From positions 1,674,001-1,738,000 of the forward strand of contig JANVFP010000004.1 of assembly GCA_027919835.1 (NCBI GenBank): a DNA stretch of 64,000 nt, given 5' to 3'. Made by a program: the position numbers and the translations under genes. Below, in pieces: positions 25,708 through 36,493 of this stretch; positions within the stretch are counted from its first letter, which is position 1, and each line of letters opens with the position of its first letter. The DNA is from Lentinula raphanica (Eukaryota; Basidiomycota; Agaricomycetes; Agaricales; Omphalotaceae). The notes under the pieces are model-generated. The model saw nothing but the letters and a program-made list of their open reading frames with translations, did no database searches and was not told the DNA's origin.

Positions 25708-26627
25708 ATCCCAATGGATAAACGAGAGACGAGTTCGCAGGAAGAAATTCACTAGGAAAACCCGAGGATACTTAGTTAGGAGGTCGATTAGACACAGAGG
25801 TTGGTTTTGAGCTTGTATGAACTTTCGTCGGGGGAGAATAATCTAAATTTTTCTACTGTGTTATGCTATCTAAGTACGGTACGCGAGTCTTGAGTCCATA
25901 TGGTAGAGAAAAAGGTGAAACAAATGAAATTTTACAGAGGCACTGCCTTCAAACTGTTTGATCGTCCAACTAAGTCTCCAACTGAACCTTCATTCGAAAA
26001 TCCCTCAAGTCTTGCCCTACCCTAGATCTCCAAATCTTTGTAAGGTCAGTACACTGATGCGTTTCATGCACAACCGTGTACGGTGCGCAACACATTCCAA
26101 TCTCAATGGGTGCAGAACAATCTGCTTGGCAACTAAAGATCCCACTAGGTCTATTATGATTGCAATTGGTGCACTCAGACACCAAAGGTTGAACTACGTC
26201 CATTCACAGCCTATAGGCAGCGGGAAAACTTTTAAATGATGATTTGAATCTACTCTGTCCTAGGACAAATACTGAATAGAACTTCAAGTAATGAGGAAAG
26301 TAGCAGCCAAGGCTACAAGGTGGTCACTGGTGCAAAGTCAGACACCCCTAACCAGAATAAACTCTACTGAACCCTAGTGAGTCTGACAGAATGCCACTCA
26401 GAAACATGCAATAACTCAACAACAAAATCATATTTTGACAAACGGTAACAAACTTGTTTATTGCAGTAATAATATGCAACCTTTGTACTCTTTACTTTTT
26501 CCTCGTTCAGGTTTTCGGGACACACCTTTTTGCGAATTTCATTGAGGTCCAAGAAAGCACGTGACTTATCTCTGACCCGCCAAAAGTGCCAGATTTGGTA
26601 CCAGTCGCTTCGCTGACACGTCTGAGC
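25708..26627. other. Gene-free stretch after the satellite, containing one orphan monomer (26093-26203)
   Basis: No convincing gene was seen. A single diverged 108-bp-type unit sits 390 bp beyond the array: CATTCCAATCTCAATGGGTG, then AACTAAAGATCCCACTAGG and CACCAAAGGTTGAACTACG. A 138-codon open frame on the minus strand (26364-26780) has no recognisable motif and runs into the inverted repeat at 26628, so it is not called. Confidence 0.6.
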
Positions 26628-27394
26628 CAGGGGGCCCCATGTAAGCAGAAAACCGGGTATCACAAAACCTGTTGGGGTCTGTTTGGCTTTTCTTTGGTAA
26701 TCCATCAAGTCGAATATAAGCTGAATCTGCTGACTTGAGCACCCTGATCTTTGTTGTATTGATTTCTCTGTCATTATCATCGATTTTTGTCCATCCGTAC
26801 TTGATCTAGTGCTATGATATATTGCTTTTTGACGCTATGCCATCTACGCCCTTTTCTCATGCCATCAACAGACTCAATGCCTAACCCACCTCCAGAATAT
26901 GTGTATCACAACACAGGAAATGATGTCCTTCGGTTCCCAACTTTCAGTGAGGATGAGAAACTTGTTATACAGATCACTCTCAGCTCAGATCACCGATCTA
27001 CGTGCTCAGAACCGTATTCTGCTGGATATTATACAGCGGACAGGCAATATCTTCTCGGACATCACTCACGCAAGTAAACGCCTCGTTGCACCAGCAAAGT
27101 TTCAAGACACACTCAATGCCTATTTCTTGGATAATGGTGTTGAAGAGAGTCAGTAGATGTAGTTATAGCCCTCTAATAATATGAAAATCCAAACGATTGC
27201 CTTTCCTTTGCTATGTTTTGTCGATTTCTTGCTGCACTTTTGCAACATGGCTCACTCACGGCTCACTCATGGCTAGCTCACGGCACACTCACGGCTAGCT
27301 CGCGGCAAGTCTGGCAAGTGCATCACCTCTGTTGACCAAACAAACCCCAACAGGTTTTGTGATACCAGGTTTTCTGCTTACGTGGGGCCCCCTG
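26628..27394. mobile_element. 767-bp element with about 60-bp terminal inverted repeats
   Basis: The left arm from 26628 (CAGGGGGCCCCATGTAAGC, AGAAAACCGGGTATCAC, AAAACCTGTTGGGGT) pairs with the right arm ending at 27394 (AACCCCAACAGGTTTTGTG, ATACCAGGTTTTCTGC, TTACGTGGGGCCCCCTG) with only a few mismatches over about 60 bp. CTGAGC occurs just outside the left arm and at the right boundary and may be a short target duplication. Inside are a small possible gene (26859-27156) and a short GGCTCACTCAC-type tandem repeat (about 27247-27305). No transposase was recognised, so it is probably non-autonomous. Confidence 0.75.
26859..27156 (+). pseudogene. Small coding remnant inside the inverted-repeat element, split over two frames
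   Basis: The first frame reads MPSTDSMPNPPPEYVYHN and then FPTFSEDEKLVIQ. The next plausible stretch, SAQITDLRAQNRILLDIIQR, then APAKFQDTLNAYFLDN and a stop at 27156, lies in another frame. No intron of usual size can join them, so either a frameshift has broken the gene or the two are unrelated. The second part looks like a short coiled coil. No family was recognised. Confidence 0.3.
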
Positions 27395-27504
27395 AGCGCT
27401 TGAATCAAACTGTCGTGCACAAAGTTACTGGCTGGAATCTAGAAATATACACATGAACACTGTGTTCAACAGTATCAATTTCTCTACAAAATTGACATGA
27501 CACT

Positions 27505-28905
27505 TTAGTTATGGTAAAATTTGACCTCGAGATCTGTACTTCCAGATACAAAAGCCAGCAACTGATTGACCTCATTAAATGTAAAGTCAGTACTAGGAAC
27601 GCCAAAGTAAAGAGTTTTCAACTTGGGAAAGGTGCTGCAAGCAGGAGTCATAGCTTGTAAAGGAAAGTGCCCATCCAGTCCTTTATGCATCCAAGCAACA
27701 TCCAGATGCTCTAGATGTGGTACAACACGGAGAAGTGATTCCATCTTTCTCGGACCAAACTCCACACTCATATCGAGTTTCAAGGATGTGAGAACACAAC
27801 TTGCGTCTTTGACTAACACTGTCAAAAAACCTAGCATAGCAGGCCCACAGCTTCCCACAAACCACACCGGGGGTAGCTCTTCATCATCGTTGTCGTCGTC
27901 ATCGTCGTCGTCGTCATCGTCGTCGTCGTCGTCATCATCATAGTACATCACATTATTGCATATGCATTCAAGCTCATAGAGCATTGGAGCATGAATCACG
28001 AAGGATTGAGCAAGATTTGGCAGATATCCATCCACCTGGATGTGTAACGAACTGAGATATGGGAGCATGATTGGCGTGGAGCAATCGCGCATCTTCACCC
28101 TCTTCGAAATGACGATCGTAAGTTCCCCGAGGCTCGGTAGCCTCCTGAGGATGGAATGGAGCATTTGGAAGTCACAGTCTGTGACTTTCAATGAAGCCAA
28201 TGTGAAGACATGACCGTCAGGGATGACTGATTCATCGATTGAGTCATTGTAAACTTGGAAGATGCGAAGCTGAATGAGACGGGGCATATTCAGGAGCATG
28301 GTATATAGATTGGAGGAGGGAATGTCGGAGCAACTGAGGTAAGTAAGTTGTATCCATGGGAGAGGAAACGATCTTTTGAGATAGGGCGAGTTGAAAGAGA
28401 ACCGAACCAAGGCTGGTGCGATTTCAAACCCTCCGAAACTTTCCTGAGCTTCACTCGAAGAATGTCCCCAAATCAACGTCCTCAGAAGAGGAAGGCAGCC
28501 TCTGATGGAAGACAGCAAGGGGTAGAAAGGAGGTGGGACGACCAAGCGGACCTCTAACCAACGTTCTGATTCCTGCGCTAAGAGGGGCAAAATCCGCTCA
28601 TCCTTGCCATCTTCATTGTAATCGATGCTGAGGGGAGAATTACGGGAACGTTGCAGGAAGAGGCGAACGATATCGTAGGAATGAGTAAAATAATCTATAC
28701 AGCTCCAGAGATTCGGTGCGTCGATACAGGTCACTCTCCATGAATGGCACACCGACGCCAAAACAACCACGAACGTGCTTTCACAGTCACCTTCTGGTGA
28801 AAGAAGGGTGTGCTCAAAGATGAGAGACAGGATGTCCGATGGCACGGTCGATGCTGAAATATTTTCAGCGTCCATGTGGGAGCTGCGATGCCTTTTGTGA
28901 AACAC
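27505..28905 (-). CDS. F-box protein, single exon, 466 residues
   Basis: An uninterrupted frame starts MFHKRHRSSHMDAENISAST and has an F-box of the type common in Agaricales: VPSDILSLIFEHTL, VLASVCHSWRVTCIDAPNLW. The rest is leucine-rich (LTYLSCSDIPSSNLYTMLLN, LASLKVTDCDFQMLHSIL, LPYLSSLHIQVDGYLP, PHLEHLDVAWMHKGLDG), consistent with degenerate LRRs for substrate binding. A run of about 17 aspartates followed by NDDEE lies near residues 320-345, coded by a GAC/GAT repeat at about 27880-27950; its length is probably polymorphic. A second ATG ten codons downstream is an alternative start. It likely acts as an SCF adaptor; the target is unknown. Confidence 0.85.
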   Translation of the reverse strand: MFHKRHRSSHMDAENISASTVPSDILSLIFEHTLLSPEGDCESTFVVVLASVCHSWRVTCIDAPNLWSCIDYFTHSYDIVRLFLQRSRNSPLSIDYNEDGKDERILPLLAQESERWLEVRLVVPPPFYPLLSSIRGCLPLLRTLIWGHSSSEAQESFGGFEIAPALVRFSFNSPYLKRSFPLPWIQLTYLSCSDIPSSNLYTMLLNMPRLIQLRIFQVYNDSIDESVIPDGHVFTLASLKVTDCDFQMLHSILRRLPSLGELTIVISKRVKMRDCSTPIMLPYLSSLHIQVDGYLPNLAQSFVIHAPMLYELECICNNVMYYDDDDDDDDDDDDDDDDNDDEELPPVWFVGSCGPAMLGFLTVLVKDASCVLTSLKLDMSVEFGPRKMESLLRVVPHLEHLDVAWMHKGLDGHFPLQAMTPACSTFPKLKTLYFGVPSTDFTFNEVNQLLAFVSGSTDLEVKFYHN

Positions 28906-29518
28906 AGAATGTCGGTATTGAGCAGAAGTGAGTGGGATGGTCGAAGTGCCTGTATGTTGAGTTTGAATTTCTATCCGTCGCTAGTTATTTGCACATGTAC
29001 CGGGATATGTTGATCTCTATCAGCACAGCTGGTGAGGATATATCGCTCAGTCGTTTTTTGTTCTTCATTTGCACGGTCTATGGTCTTCTATGGTGCTCGT
29101 TCCTTTCCCTCCCCTGGAGCTCCCTGAAATCGTGGAAGCTACTCATGCTTCCTATCCATAATCCAACGCTATGTAGAACGGCGGTGTTTTTGCAATCTAG
29201 TGGGTACTGCACTGCATACCAGGCTCACAGGGGCACACAACGTCGCAAATATCAGATTGTCTCATTTCATTACAAACCAGAATTCCACCCGCCCAGCGGC
29301 GTGGTTTCCTATATAGCCTATAGATAACTCTTGACAAGAACGCGGACTAAGCTCATCACCACCTAAAGTCCATTCCGATTGAGTGCAGGTTTTCGCGAGG
29401 GTTCCAATACCAATGACTACCATGTAGCAGATAGAACCCGGCAGAATTGATCGAATAAACTAGACCATGTCTGCATAGAGAATTAGAATATGTACTATAC
29501 TTGCAAATTCCGATTAAC
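28906..29518. other. Spacer between two minus-strand F-box genes
   Basis: About 610 bases without a convincing gene. A 131-codon plus-strand frame (28932-29327) shows no conserved motif. The right part is likely the 3' UTR of the next minus-strand gene. Confidence 0.4.
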
Positions 29519-31809
29519 TCACACAACGTTAAGGTGGCGGATGAACGATTTAGGTGTGAGTTCCGCATGGCAATCTGCACAACAGACAGCTTTCGAAAAC
29601 ATGCTGAGGGGCTCTCGGGCGCGGATCCCAGAGGTCTCGTCACCGAAACGATTGATCACGAAATGGTTTTCATGGTCGACGGTAAGATTGTAAGTCAACT
29701 GCGAACAGGGAAACGTCAGCCATTGCGAAGAATTCAGAACAAGACTTACGGCCGCCGGCCATGTTACAAACAGTCGTCCATGAAAGAATTCTGCTTGGGA
29801 GCCTGTGCATTCAATCACTGGCTGTGCCAGAGTCAAATCGCCGACCGTGGCTGTAGCCGGGTCAAGACCTGCACTGAACAATATCTCTTGAGCGAATTGC
29901 GAGCTGTCCGAATGAAAGAAGAGTGAGGAAGACGACCAGGGACCCTCCTGGTCATCTGTAGCATAGCGTGCATTCAGCATCCGCATCCTATTGTGACTCT
30001 GATGGGTGGCCGCACGATTTCTGTAGCAGCAGCGATGGTAGAACACCTGTGGGTATAACAGTAACGTGTTACACATGGCGCATCCAAAAATTGTGGTGGC
30101 CAGGGAGAGATCGCTCAGGATTGCCGTAGGGCGCGCCTTGCGAAGGATTACAAGGAGTTCCTCTTTTTTTGATTGCCTCCAGTCGCCAAGGAACCGTTCA
30201 AGAAATTGAGACAGCAGCGTTTGAAGGGATAGAGGCGTCAAACCTTCCTCAGGGTCCGTATCCCATATCGAAGCCTCAACGACTGGGTCGGTAAGGACGT
30301 CTCCCAACCCTGGATATATGTCTCGAAGATCCTGGCAAGACAGAAATTTGGCATATTCTTCTCTGAGGCGAGAATAGTTTTGTTGGGCTAAACGTTTGAT
30401 ACGATGTTCCGAGAGCATCTCGATCAGTTTGGATTTTATTAGAGCCCAGCCTAGTATGGTGAAATTTAGATTACGAACGTACAGAGCGTACTGAAACTGA
30501 CGTACCGCGATCCGTTAATTGCGTGGGTTGCTTCACACATGAAAGGTCTTTGAATTCCTTGGGGTCCTTGAGATTCGAGCGTCCACCAATAATGATTTCA
30601 GCCTCTCGACGCAGGCCAACCACATCAAGACGACCAAGAATCCTGATATAGTTGTGAATAGAACGATCAATTACCAACAGCAAATCACCTACGCTTCCAA
30701 TCTATTGGCGCGAAGAGTGATTAGCTGTGCAGAGCGCCGCTCTGGTTGGCCCTTATACCATGCTTCACAAAGGGAAGCATGCTACAACGATGGCGTTAAG
30801 ATGAGGCATCTACGGTCAAAAAAAAACGACTCATACCTGTACGATGGCAGTCTGTTCCCTTCGTTTCTGATTAAGCCATGAGTGGCGATGTTCCTCGGAT
30901 TCCAAAGCCGCAAATTCTGCTTTCAGATCCGATAATTTTTGGTTGTCGATTATGAACACGTCGTAGGCCTTCCCTGGAACTACAAAAAGTTCAAACATGT
31001 TTCACTTATGAAGCAACACACTTACTTCGAACCTTCTCTTTGGATATGATCTCGAAGGCCGTGAGTGGGTAAAGCTCATCATGTAAACTTCGCCAGTCGA
31101 ATATGCGGAAGCTATTGCCTTCCATCAGCTTGATGCAATAATCCTATCATAATCACTCACGTAGTCAAACAGTCTCGACAAGATCTCAGACGAAGTCTCC
31201 ACAGTACTATATTGCATCTCGAGGATTTGCCACAAAACTGTTCATGATCAGCGTGATATGTGTGAGAACAAAAATGTACATACGTCGCATTCTGTATCAA
31301 ACATCAGGTGAGCGTACTGAGGTTCATTGAGATCCTCTGGAAGCGGAGGCAAATTTCCTTGAATATTTAGACGAGCTGTGCGCCATACAACTTCCATGAT
31401 GGTTTTGCTGAAAAGAATTTCCCTTAGACGTTTACAGGTACGGGATAGACTGAGCAAATCTTGAGGGTCGAGATAACAGAAAATCTGTGCATTTGAGTGA
31501 ACAAGCGTCAGGGAAAGCGTTATTTTATCCACACACCTTGAGATAAACAACCTCAACTGGAACATCCGTCAGCATCCTGGCTAGATAAGCAAAGACGCCG
31601 GAGACCCTCCTAAAACGCGCAGGTACCTTGCGTCGCCTGCGTGAAGGGCTCGACGGTACGGTTCTTTGGACTTCCTTGTAAGACCTAAGCCGTTTCCTTG
31701 GACGTAGTATACGCTGCTCAAGTTCTGGTGTTCTGGCACGTTTGCTAGGAATGGGAGAGGCGTCGCTGGGGGACATGCTAGGAGCGGTAGAGGCGTGGCT
31801 AGAGGACAT
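29519..31809 (-). CDS. F-box protein with C-terminal zinc-binding-like cysteine clusters (copy A)
   Basis: About seven exons give a protein paralogous over its whole length to the gene at 45880-48130. Order: basic Ser/Arg-rich start (MSSSHASTAPSMSPSDAS, RRRRKVPARFRRV); F-box LTDVPVEVVYLK|IFCYLDPQDLLSLSRT, then LREILFSKTIMEVVWRTARL; PPLPEDLNEPQYAHLMFD; CDFCGKSSRC and RLRLRSCRDCL; a linker with SEEHRHSWLNQKRREQ; SRLREEYAKFLSCQDLRDIY; ATTIFGCAMCNTLLLYPQVF with HRCCYRNRA; and finally VCCADCHAELTPKSFIRHL. The CxxC, CC and CxxC...H groups suggest metal binding. The function is probably SCF substrate recognition; the target is unknown. A 33-bp repeat overlaps the start codon. The KDZ element begins about 270 bp upstream. 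Confidence 0.8.
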
Positions 31810-31874
31810 GCTAGGAGCGGTAGAGGCGTCGCTGGGGACATGCTAGGAGCGGTAGAGGCGCCGCTGGAGGACAT
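31744..31874. repeat. 33-bp tandem repeat, four copies, at the start of F-box gene A
   Basis: Units lie at 31744-31776, 31777-31809, 31810-31841 and 31842-31874. Each carries CAT, an ATG on the minus strand, and the in-frame units encode MSxSxASxxPS. The third unit is 32 bp, having lost one G from the GGGGGACAT stretch. It therefore throws the upstream units out of frame and leaves the ATG at 31809 as first in-frame start. Confidence 0.8.
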
Positions 31875-32079
31875 AGTGAAACGATGGGAGACTGGAGTGG
31901 CGAGGAATATCGAGATGATGGTTGTAAGAAGTAAAGAGACTGACCATGAGAACAGAGACATAGATCCCTACACAGAATTCGACGCACAGAATCCATAAAG
32001 CCCTTTCACTGGCAGGTTATTGAGTTGGTGAAATAATCAAGCCTTTGTTTCGATGTAACGAGATCGTGATTCCCTATCA

Positions 32080-32197
32080 GTGCACCCGTAGGCGTAGCCG
32101 TTATGCGTAACGTATAGGCAAGTGCCTGACATATGTTTTGCATAACAACGGGGCAACTACTGGGCAACTGTCCACTCACTCAAATCTCATATTGCGG
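32080..32197 (+). repeat. Left terminal inverted repeat of the KDZ element
   Basis: It pairs with 42905-43010. One 10-bp insertion (GGCAACTACT type, near 32152-32161) distinguishes it from the right copy. The outermost 20 bases are more diverged, so the exact first base is uncertain by several bases. Confidence 0.82.
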
Positions 32198-32205
32198 TAC
32201 TTGAG

Positions 32206-32267
32206 CGGCAGCTCGGCATCCCCTGCTTTGCATAATTGTCAGGCAGGGGCCCTACCGGCACCTCGGC
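32206..32267. promoter_or_regulatory. Left subterminal motif pair CGGCAGCTCGGC and CGGCACCTCGGC
   Basis: The 12-mer at 32206-32217 and its one-base variant at 32256-32267 also occur, inverted, just inside the right end (42875-42886 and 42825-42836). Paired subterminal motifs are typical transposase-binding sites, so this is proposed as such by inference. Confidence 0.6.
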
Positions 32268-32382
32268 TGAAATATCTTCAATACTGTCCAAGATTACTGT
32301 TACTGATATATTCACACAAATTAGGTAGTAAAATATAGAATTAATTGTTCGTCATTGCCAAAAAAATATTAAAAAGAGTTGA

Positions 32383-35300
32383 TTAATCGTCGTCGGGTAT
32401 ATCGGCCATGTCATCGTCTCCGAAAATACCCGCCTCGTCCTCCTCCTCATCCTCTGATGCCGAATCCATATCGCCCGATGCAATGCCATCGTCCTCACTC
32501 TCTAACACATTCCATAGCCTACGGAAATTCCTCGCAATCTCACGGTACAGATACGCCTGTGAAAGAGCATATGCTCGAGCTCCCTCTGAATGAATTTCGT
32601 CGGTTTTGGCAGCTCGGGGACCTACGTATGTTTGCCGCACTTCCCACTGTTTTGCTTCATGCTCGAGGGATACCAGAACGCGCCGTCTTTCCTCCTCGAG
32701 CAGTGCAAGTTCTTCCTTCCATCTCTCCACCCGACTGAATGATTTGCTCCACTCGACTCGCATAAATTCTTCGAGAGCATGGTCGTCGATCAAATTACCA
32801 TTGCCACCCTCCTTCCAGATCCAGGACGTTTCCCGGAAACCTTCTCCAACTCCAGTCCGGGCCCGTTGCAATGCTGTCCCATCGTCGGTGTCTTCCATGT
32901 CTAGAGCATCTGGAGAAGGTAGATCCAACTCGTCCAATCTTGATGCTTGCGCGGCAACCTCTGCATCCTGTTTCTTCTTACCAACCCGTTTTCGTGCCAT
33001 GCCCAACGCTCGGTCTTCCCCGCCATCCATCATTCTCACGTCCGAAGGCCGTAACTTGTTCCATCCACTATGACCTACACCACGAAGCCGTTCCAGAGAG
33101 AGCCATGCTGCCCTGTATCTCTGTGCATCAGAATCAATCTGTCGTTGGTTTCGTTTCAAGAGAGCTTGTGATTTTGTGATTGTTGCCTGGGCCTTGACAT
33201 TGGATTTCCGGTAAGTGAGAAGACGGGTTTTCATGTGGAGATGATTGCGAAGACTATCAAGGGCACCGCGGATTTGTGCTTCTCGCAGCTCCTCCTCGAT
33301 TTTTGCAAGGTCTCCATGGCATCCAGTTGAACGTTCAGCAGTGGAAAGATTTGAAGGGAAAATGATGGGGACGTTTTCAACGTGTTCCTCGCCGTCGACC
33401 CTGCGTTGTCCGAGGATTTGGATAGCGGCGGGCATGTACAACGCCTGGATAGAGCGGATACGACCCATGAGACGCATGACTTTCGTCCGTCGTTCCATCA
33501 AAGAGGTTTTTTGGCTAGCGGTTTCGAATGAATTTGCAGAGATATCAAGTAAAAGGCTACGTCTGAAACCAGTTTTGGTCAATGTATAAGCCTTGAATAG
33601 CATCATGTTACTCACTGCTGATCCTCTAATTCTAATAGCTGGGACATGAAGGCTGTGGGGCCAACTTCGTGTAACGAAAAAGAACCGTTTGACGCTTGTT
33701 GCGCCTCCTCTTCCGAGAGTCTTAAACGGACATCATGCTCAGTCAAACCTACAAAATTTGGGATCAGACAGCGTTGACATTCAAGGCAAAAGTTACGTAC
33801 CTGTTTTTGGTAGTTCGAATGGGTTCGCCACCGTTCGTTCTGCTTCGGGCCTATCCTGATCCTCTTCCCAATCTTCGACTCTCTTCTTCCACTGGACGGT
33901 TTCGGCGCCTTTGCCTTCAGTAAACTCCTTGAGAGACTCATTTTGGGTTTCGAACTCCTTCATCGCAACTTGATGTCGTTTGCGCAGTAACGCACCTAGA
34001 TACATCCATGAGTGATTGTAGAAGGAGAAAGATGAACGAAAAAACCTAATCCTATAAGCTTAACCCAATTCCAGTGGCCAAAATGGTCATTCATGGTTCC
34101 ATGACGCGAACCGGGGCCCATATCGCGCGTACTACTGGCCATTGGTCCTAGGTGTGCCCATGGCCGCTCAACTCCTTCGCCATCGGTCCTTCCTGCTCCT
34201 CGAAGCCAATTGAGAGAAAATTTGAGCTGGCAAGCTAACTGATGGCCATGAATATGAAGTTTCGGTATTGCGAATTTGATGATTTGAAGTCCAAGGTCGC
34301 AGGAGACTAACGATGGTAGAGCTTTCACCCGTCGAACCACATTTTTATACCATTGACAGGCGATGTCGTATGAGATAACTTTGGTGAGAGAAGGATGATG
34401 ATGGCGTAGGAAAGAAGCGAAAGCATAGTCCATGTTTGCGTATCTATCAGAACACAAACTCATCAATATTTGGTGCAACGATGAAGAAATGACACACACC
34501 TCTCTCCTTTTTGAAGATCTACGGCGCCGTTAAGCTGTATGAATTCATGTCGTGCACATACGCCGATTCCAACACCTGTGGTAGCGTAACCGCGAGAGTG
34601 CTTTGTGTTTGCGTGGTCTAGTGCTGACAACCCCGTACACGTTGACATCTGACTAAGTGAGTCACATGAGATCGATGATGAACGACTGTAGACTTACTTC
34701 ATTCTGGTCTGTAACCGCTCGAAGATACTCTCGAAATACACCATCCTCAGTGAAATATGAACCTCCCACGTCGAGGTCTGGATCCCGGGCCTCTGAAGAT
34801 ACCAAGCGTCGTTTCAGGCGGAAACAAGCATCAATCGCAAAGAAGATCCAATATAGGTACCTGGAGCTCTGAACTTCAACAAGCCATCTGGCAGTCATTG
34901 TGCTGTAACACGTACCTTTTCTTCGGCGGTGCTTCTCTCCAGTTCGCAGGTAAGTTTACATCGGGTTGAGGACAAGCCGGACATCTTATACCCATTTCTC
35001 CACTTTTCGTTTCCGCAAGGCTCCGTTCTGCATCGTTTCCACGTCCGGACCGTTTCGCCATCTTCAAGTGCCTCCATTCTTTCATCATTCGTGAAAAACT
35101 GCGATATCGATCCTGGAAAATCATTCATTGATAAATGTCAAGCCCAGGTAAGGTATAGCTATCTCACTCACTGGTAAGTTTATTAACGCCGCATTGTCCG
35201 TCATCTTTTCAAGGCCGGCGTAAAAGTCATATGTCGTTACTTTGCCTTGAAGGGTGAGGATGTGGAACATGTTCATGACCCGGTATGTAGCCGCGGTTTG

Positions 35301-36211
35301 AGGGTCGATATGTGTTGCTGGAAACCAACGGCGACGAAGGAGTTGCTGCCACCACTCACCAGCTAAAAGCTGATTGGGGCATCCGCAATAATGAAGACAG
35401 ACAGTATGAATGCCGTTCACGTGAATAACGGTGAAGTTCTCGACGACCTTGGGATTTGGACAAACGGAACGAGCTTTGTGACCAAGTTGTACGAAGACCC
35501 CAATTGATTTTAATGAAACACGTTCAAAAAAATGTCCGTTCCATTTCTGCAGCTTTTTTCTTCAATGAGACCTCCCAGAAGGTAAAGTGGACTCACCTCA
35601 ATAACGTCTAATGGACGAAATTCGTGTAATTCCCTACAGCAACGCTCACACACCAAATCCTCCGGGAAACAATCCATGCATCGAAAGAGCGGGACCCTGT
35701 CCCTTGAGCTATTCCGGCAGCAAAAACAAGTATCCAGATTTCCATCGCCTCGACCTTCATTTCTGATCATCTCCGACAGGTAATCGTCTGATACTCTCCT
35801 CCATTCGAGGAGTGGCTGATCCTAAACAACCATGTAAGTAAGGCTTGCAAATTTCTACATAACTGCACTCACAGATGTTAAATATCGTCTTGAGGCACGA
35901 GCGGCGGCGGTCCCAATCAACAATTCAACGTTATGAATTTTCGTGGAGTCGTCAACGGTGAACGGGTTTTCATTTGCATATGTCTCAAGGACTGAAGAAA
36001 AAATTTCCGGTGAGTCTGCCAATGTCGGGCCACTCTGTCCTGTCGATGTCTGCATGCGGCTTTTCTTGACAGGTGACGGGAGCTGCGTCTGCGCTGCTTT
36101 TCTCTTCACGCGTCGGCCATCGCTTGAAAGCTCGTCGAGTTGGATGCTGGTAGTAGCATCTGGAGGGGTAGGGGGTATTACGTCGCGAAGCTTGACTTTC
36201 TGAAACTTCAT
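32383..36211 (-). CDS. KDZ transposase with N-terminal CxC2 cysteine clusters
   Basis: About nine exons join in frame. Order: start MKFQKVKLRDVIPPTPPD; basic KKSR region; CxC2 cluster CFCCRNSS, FRCMDCFPEDLVCERCCREL; second cluster VCLHYCGCPNQ; KMTDNAALINLP; CPACPQPDVNLP; DACFRLKRRLVSSEARDPDL; TCTGLSALDHANTKHSRGYA, TTGVGIGVCARHEF; YANMDYAFASFLRHHHP, VISYDIACQWYKN; PKLHIHGHQLACQLKFSLNW; GRTDGEGVERPWAHLGPMAS, STRDMGPGSRHGTMNDHFGH; and a charged helical tail ending GDDDMADIPDDD. The D of DACFRL, D of SYDIACQW and E of DGEGVER are the likely catalytic acids by family comparison. The protein would cut and rejoin the element ends. No stop or frameshift was seen, so it looks intact. The start could also be at 36268, upstream in frame. 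Confidence 0.9.
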
Positions 36212-36493
36212 GCCCGTCAGTAGGAGGCCGACGAAATGAAAGAGAATGAGTCCCCAGCTCCAAACCAACTCACTTCCGTCGGAGAGTCAGTATTCCAGAC
36301 CCATTCCAATTTTCGGTTATTTTTTGATGCATTTTCTGGAATATTTCTCCAGGGACAATGCAAGCTAACTTTTGACTATATACAAGTGGCGCGCCGGGCA
36401 GGCCAATGCTTCATTTGTCGGTTTCCATCGGAGCCTGAAACAGATTGAGGTACGTAGTACGATATTGATCACTCTCTCTCGCTAACCATTATC

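Noticed and set aside
26364..26780. 138-codon minus-strand frame
   Set aside because: It overlaps the terminal inverted repeat at 26628 and has no recognisable domain.
28932..29327. 131-codon plus-strand frame
   Set aside because: No motif, unusual composition and no intron-supported extension; probably chance.
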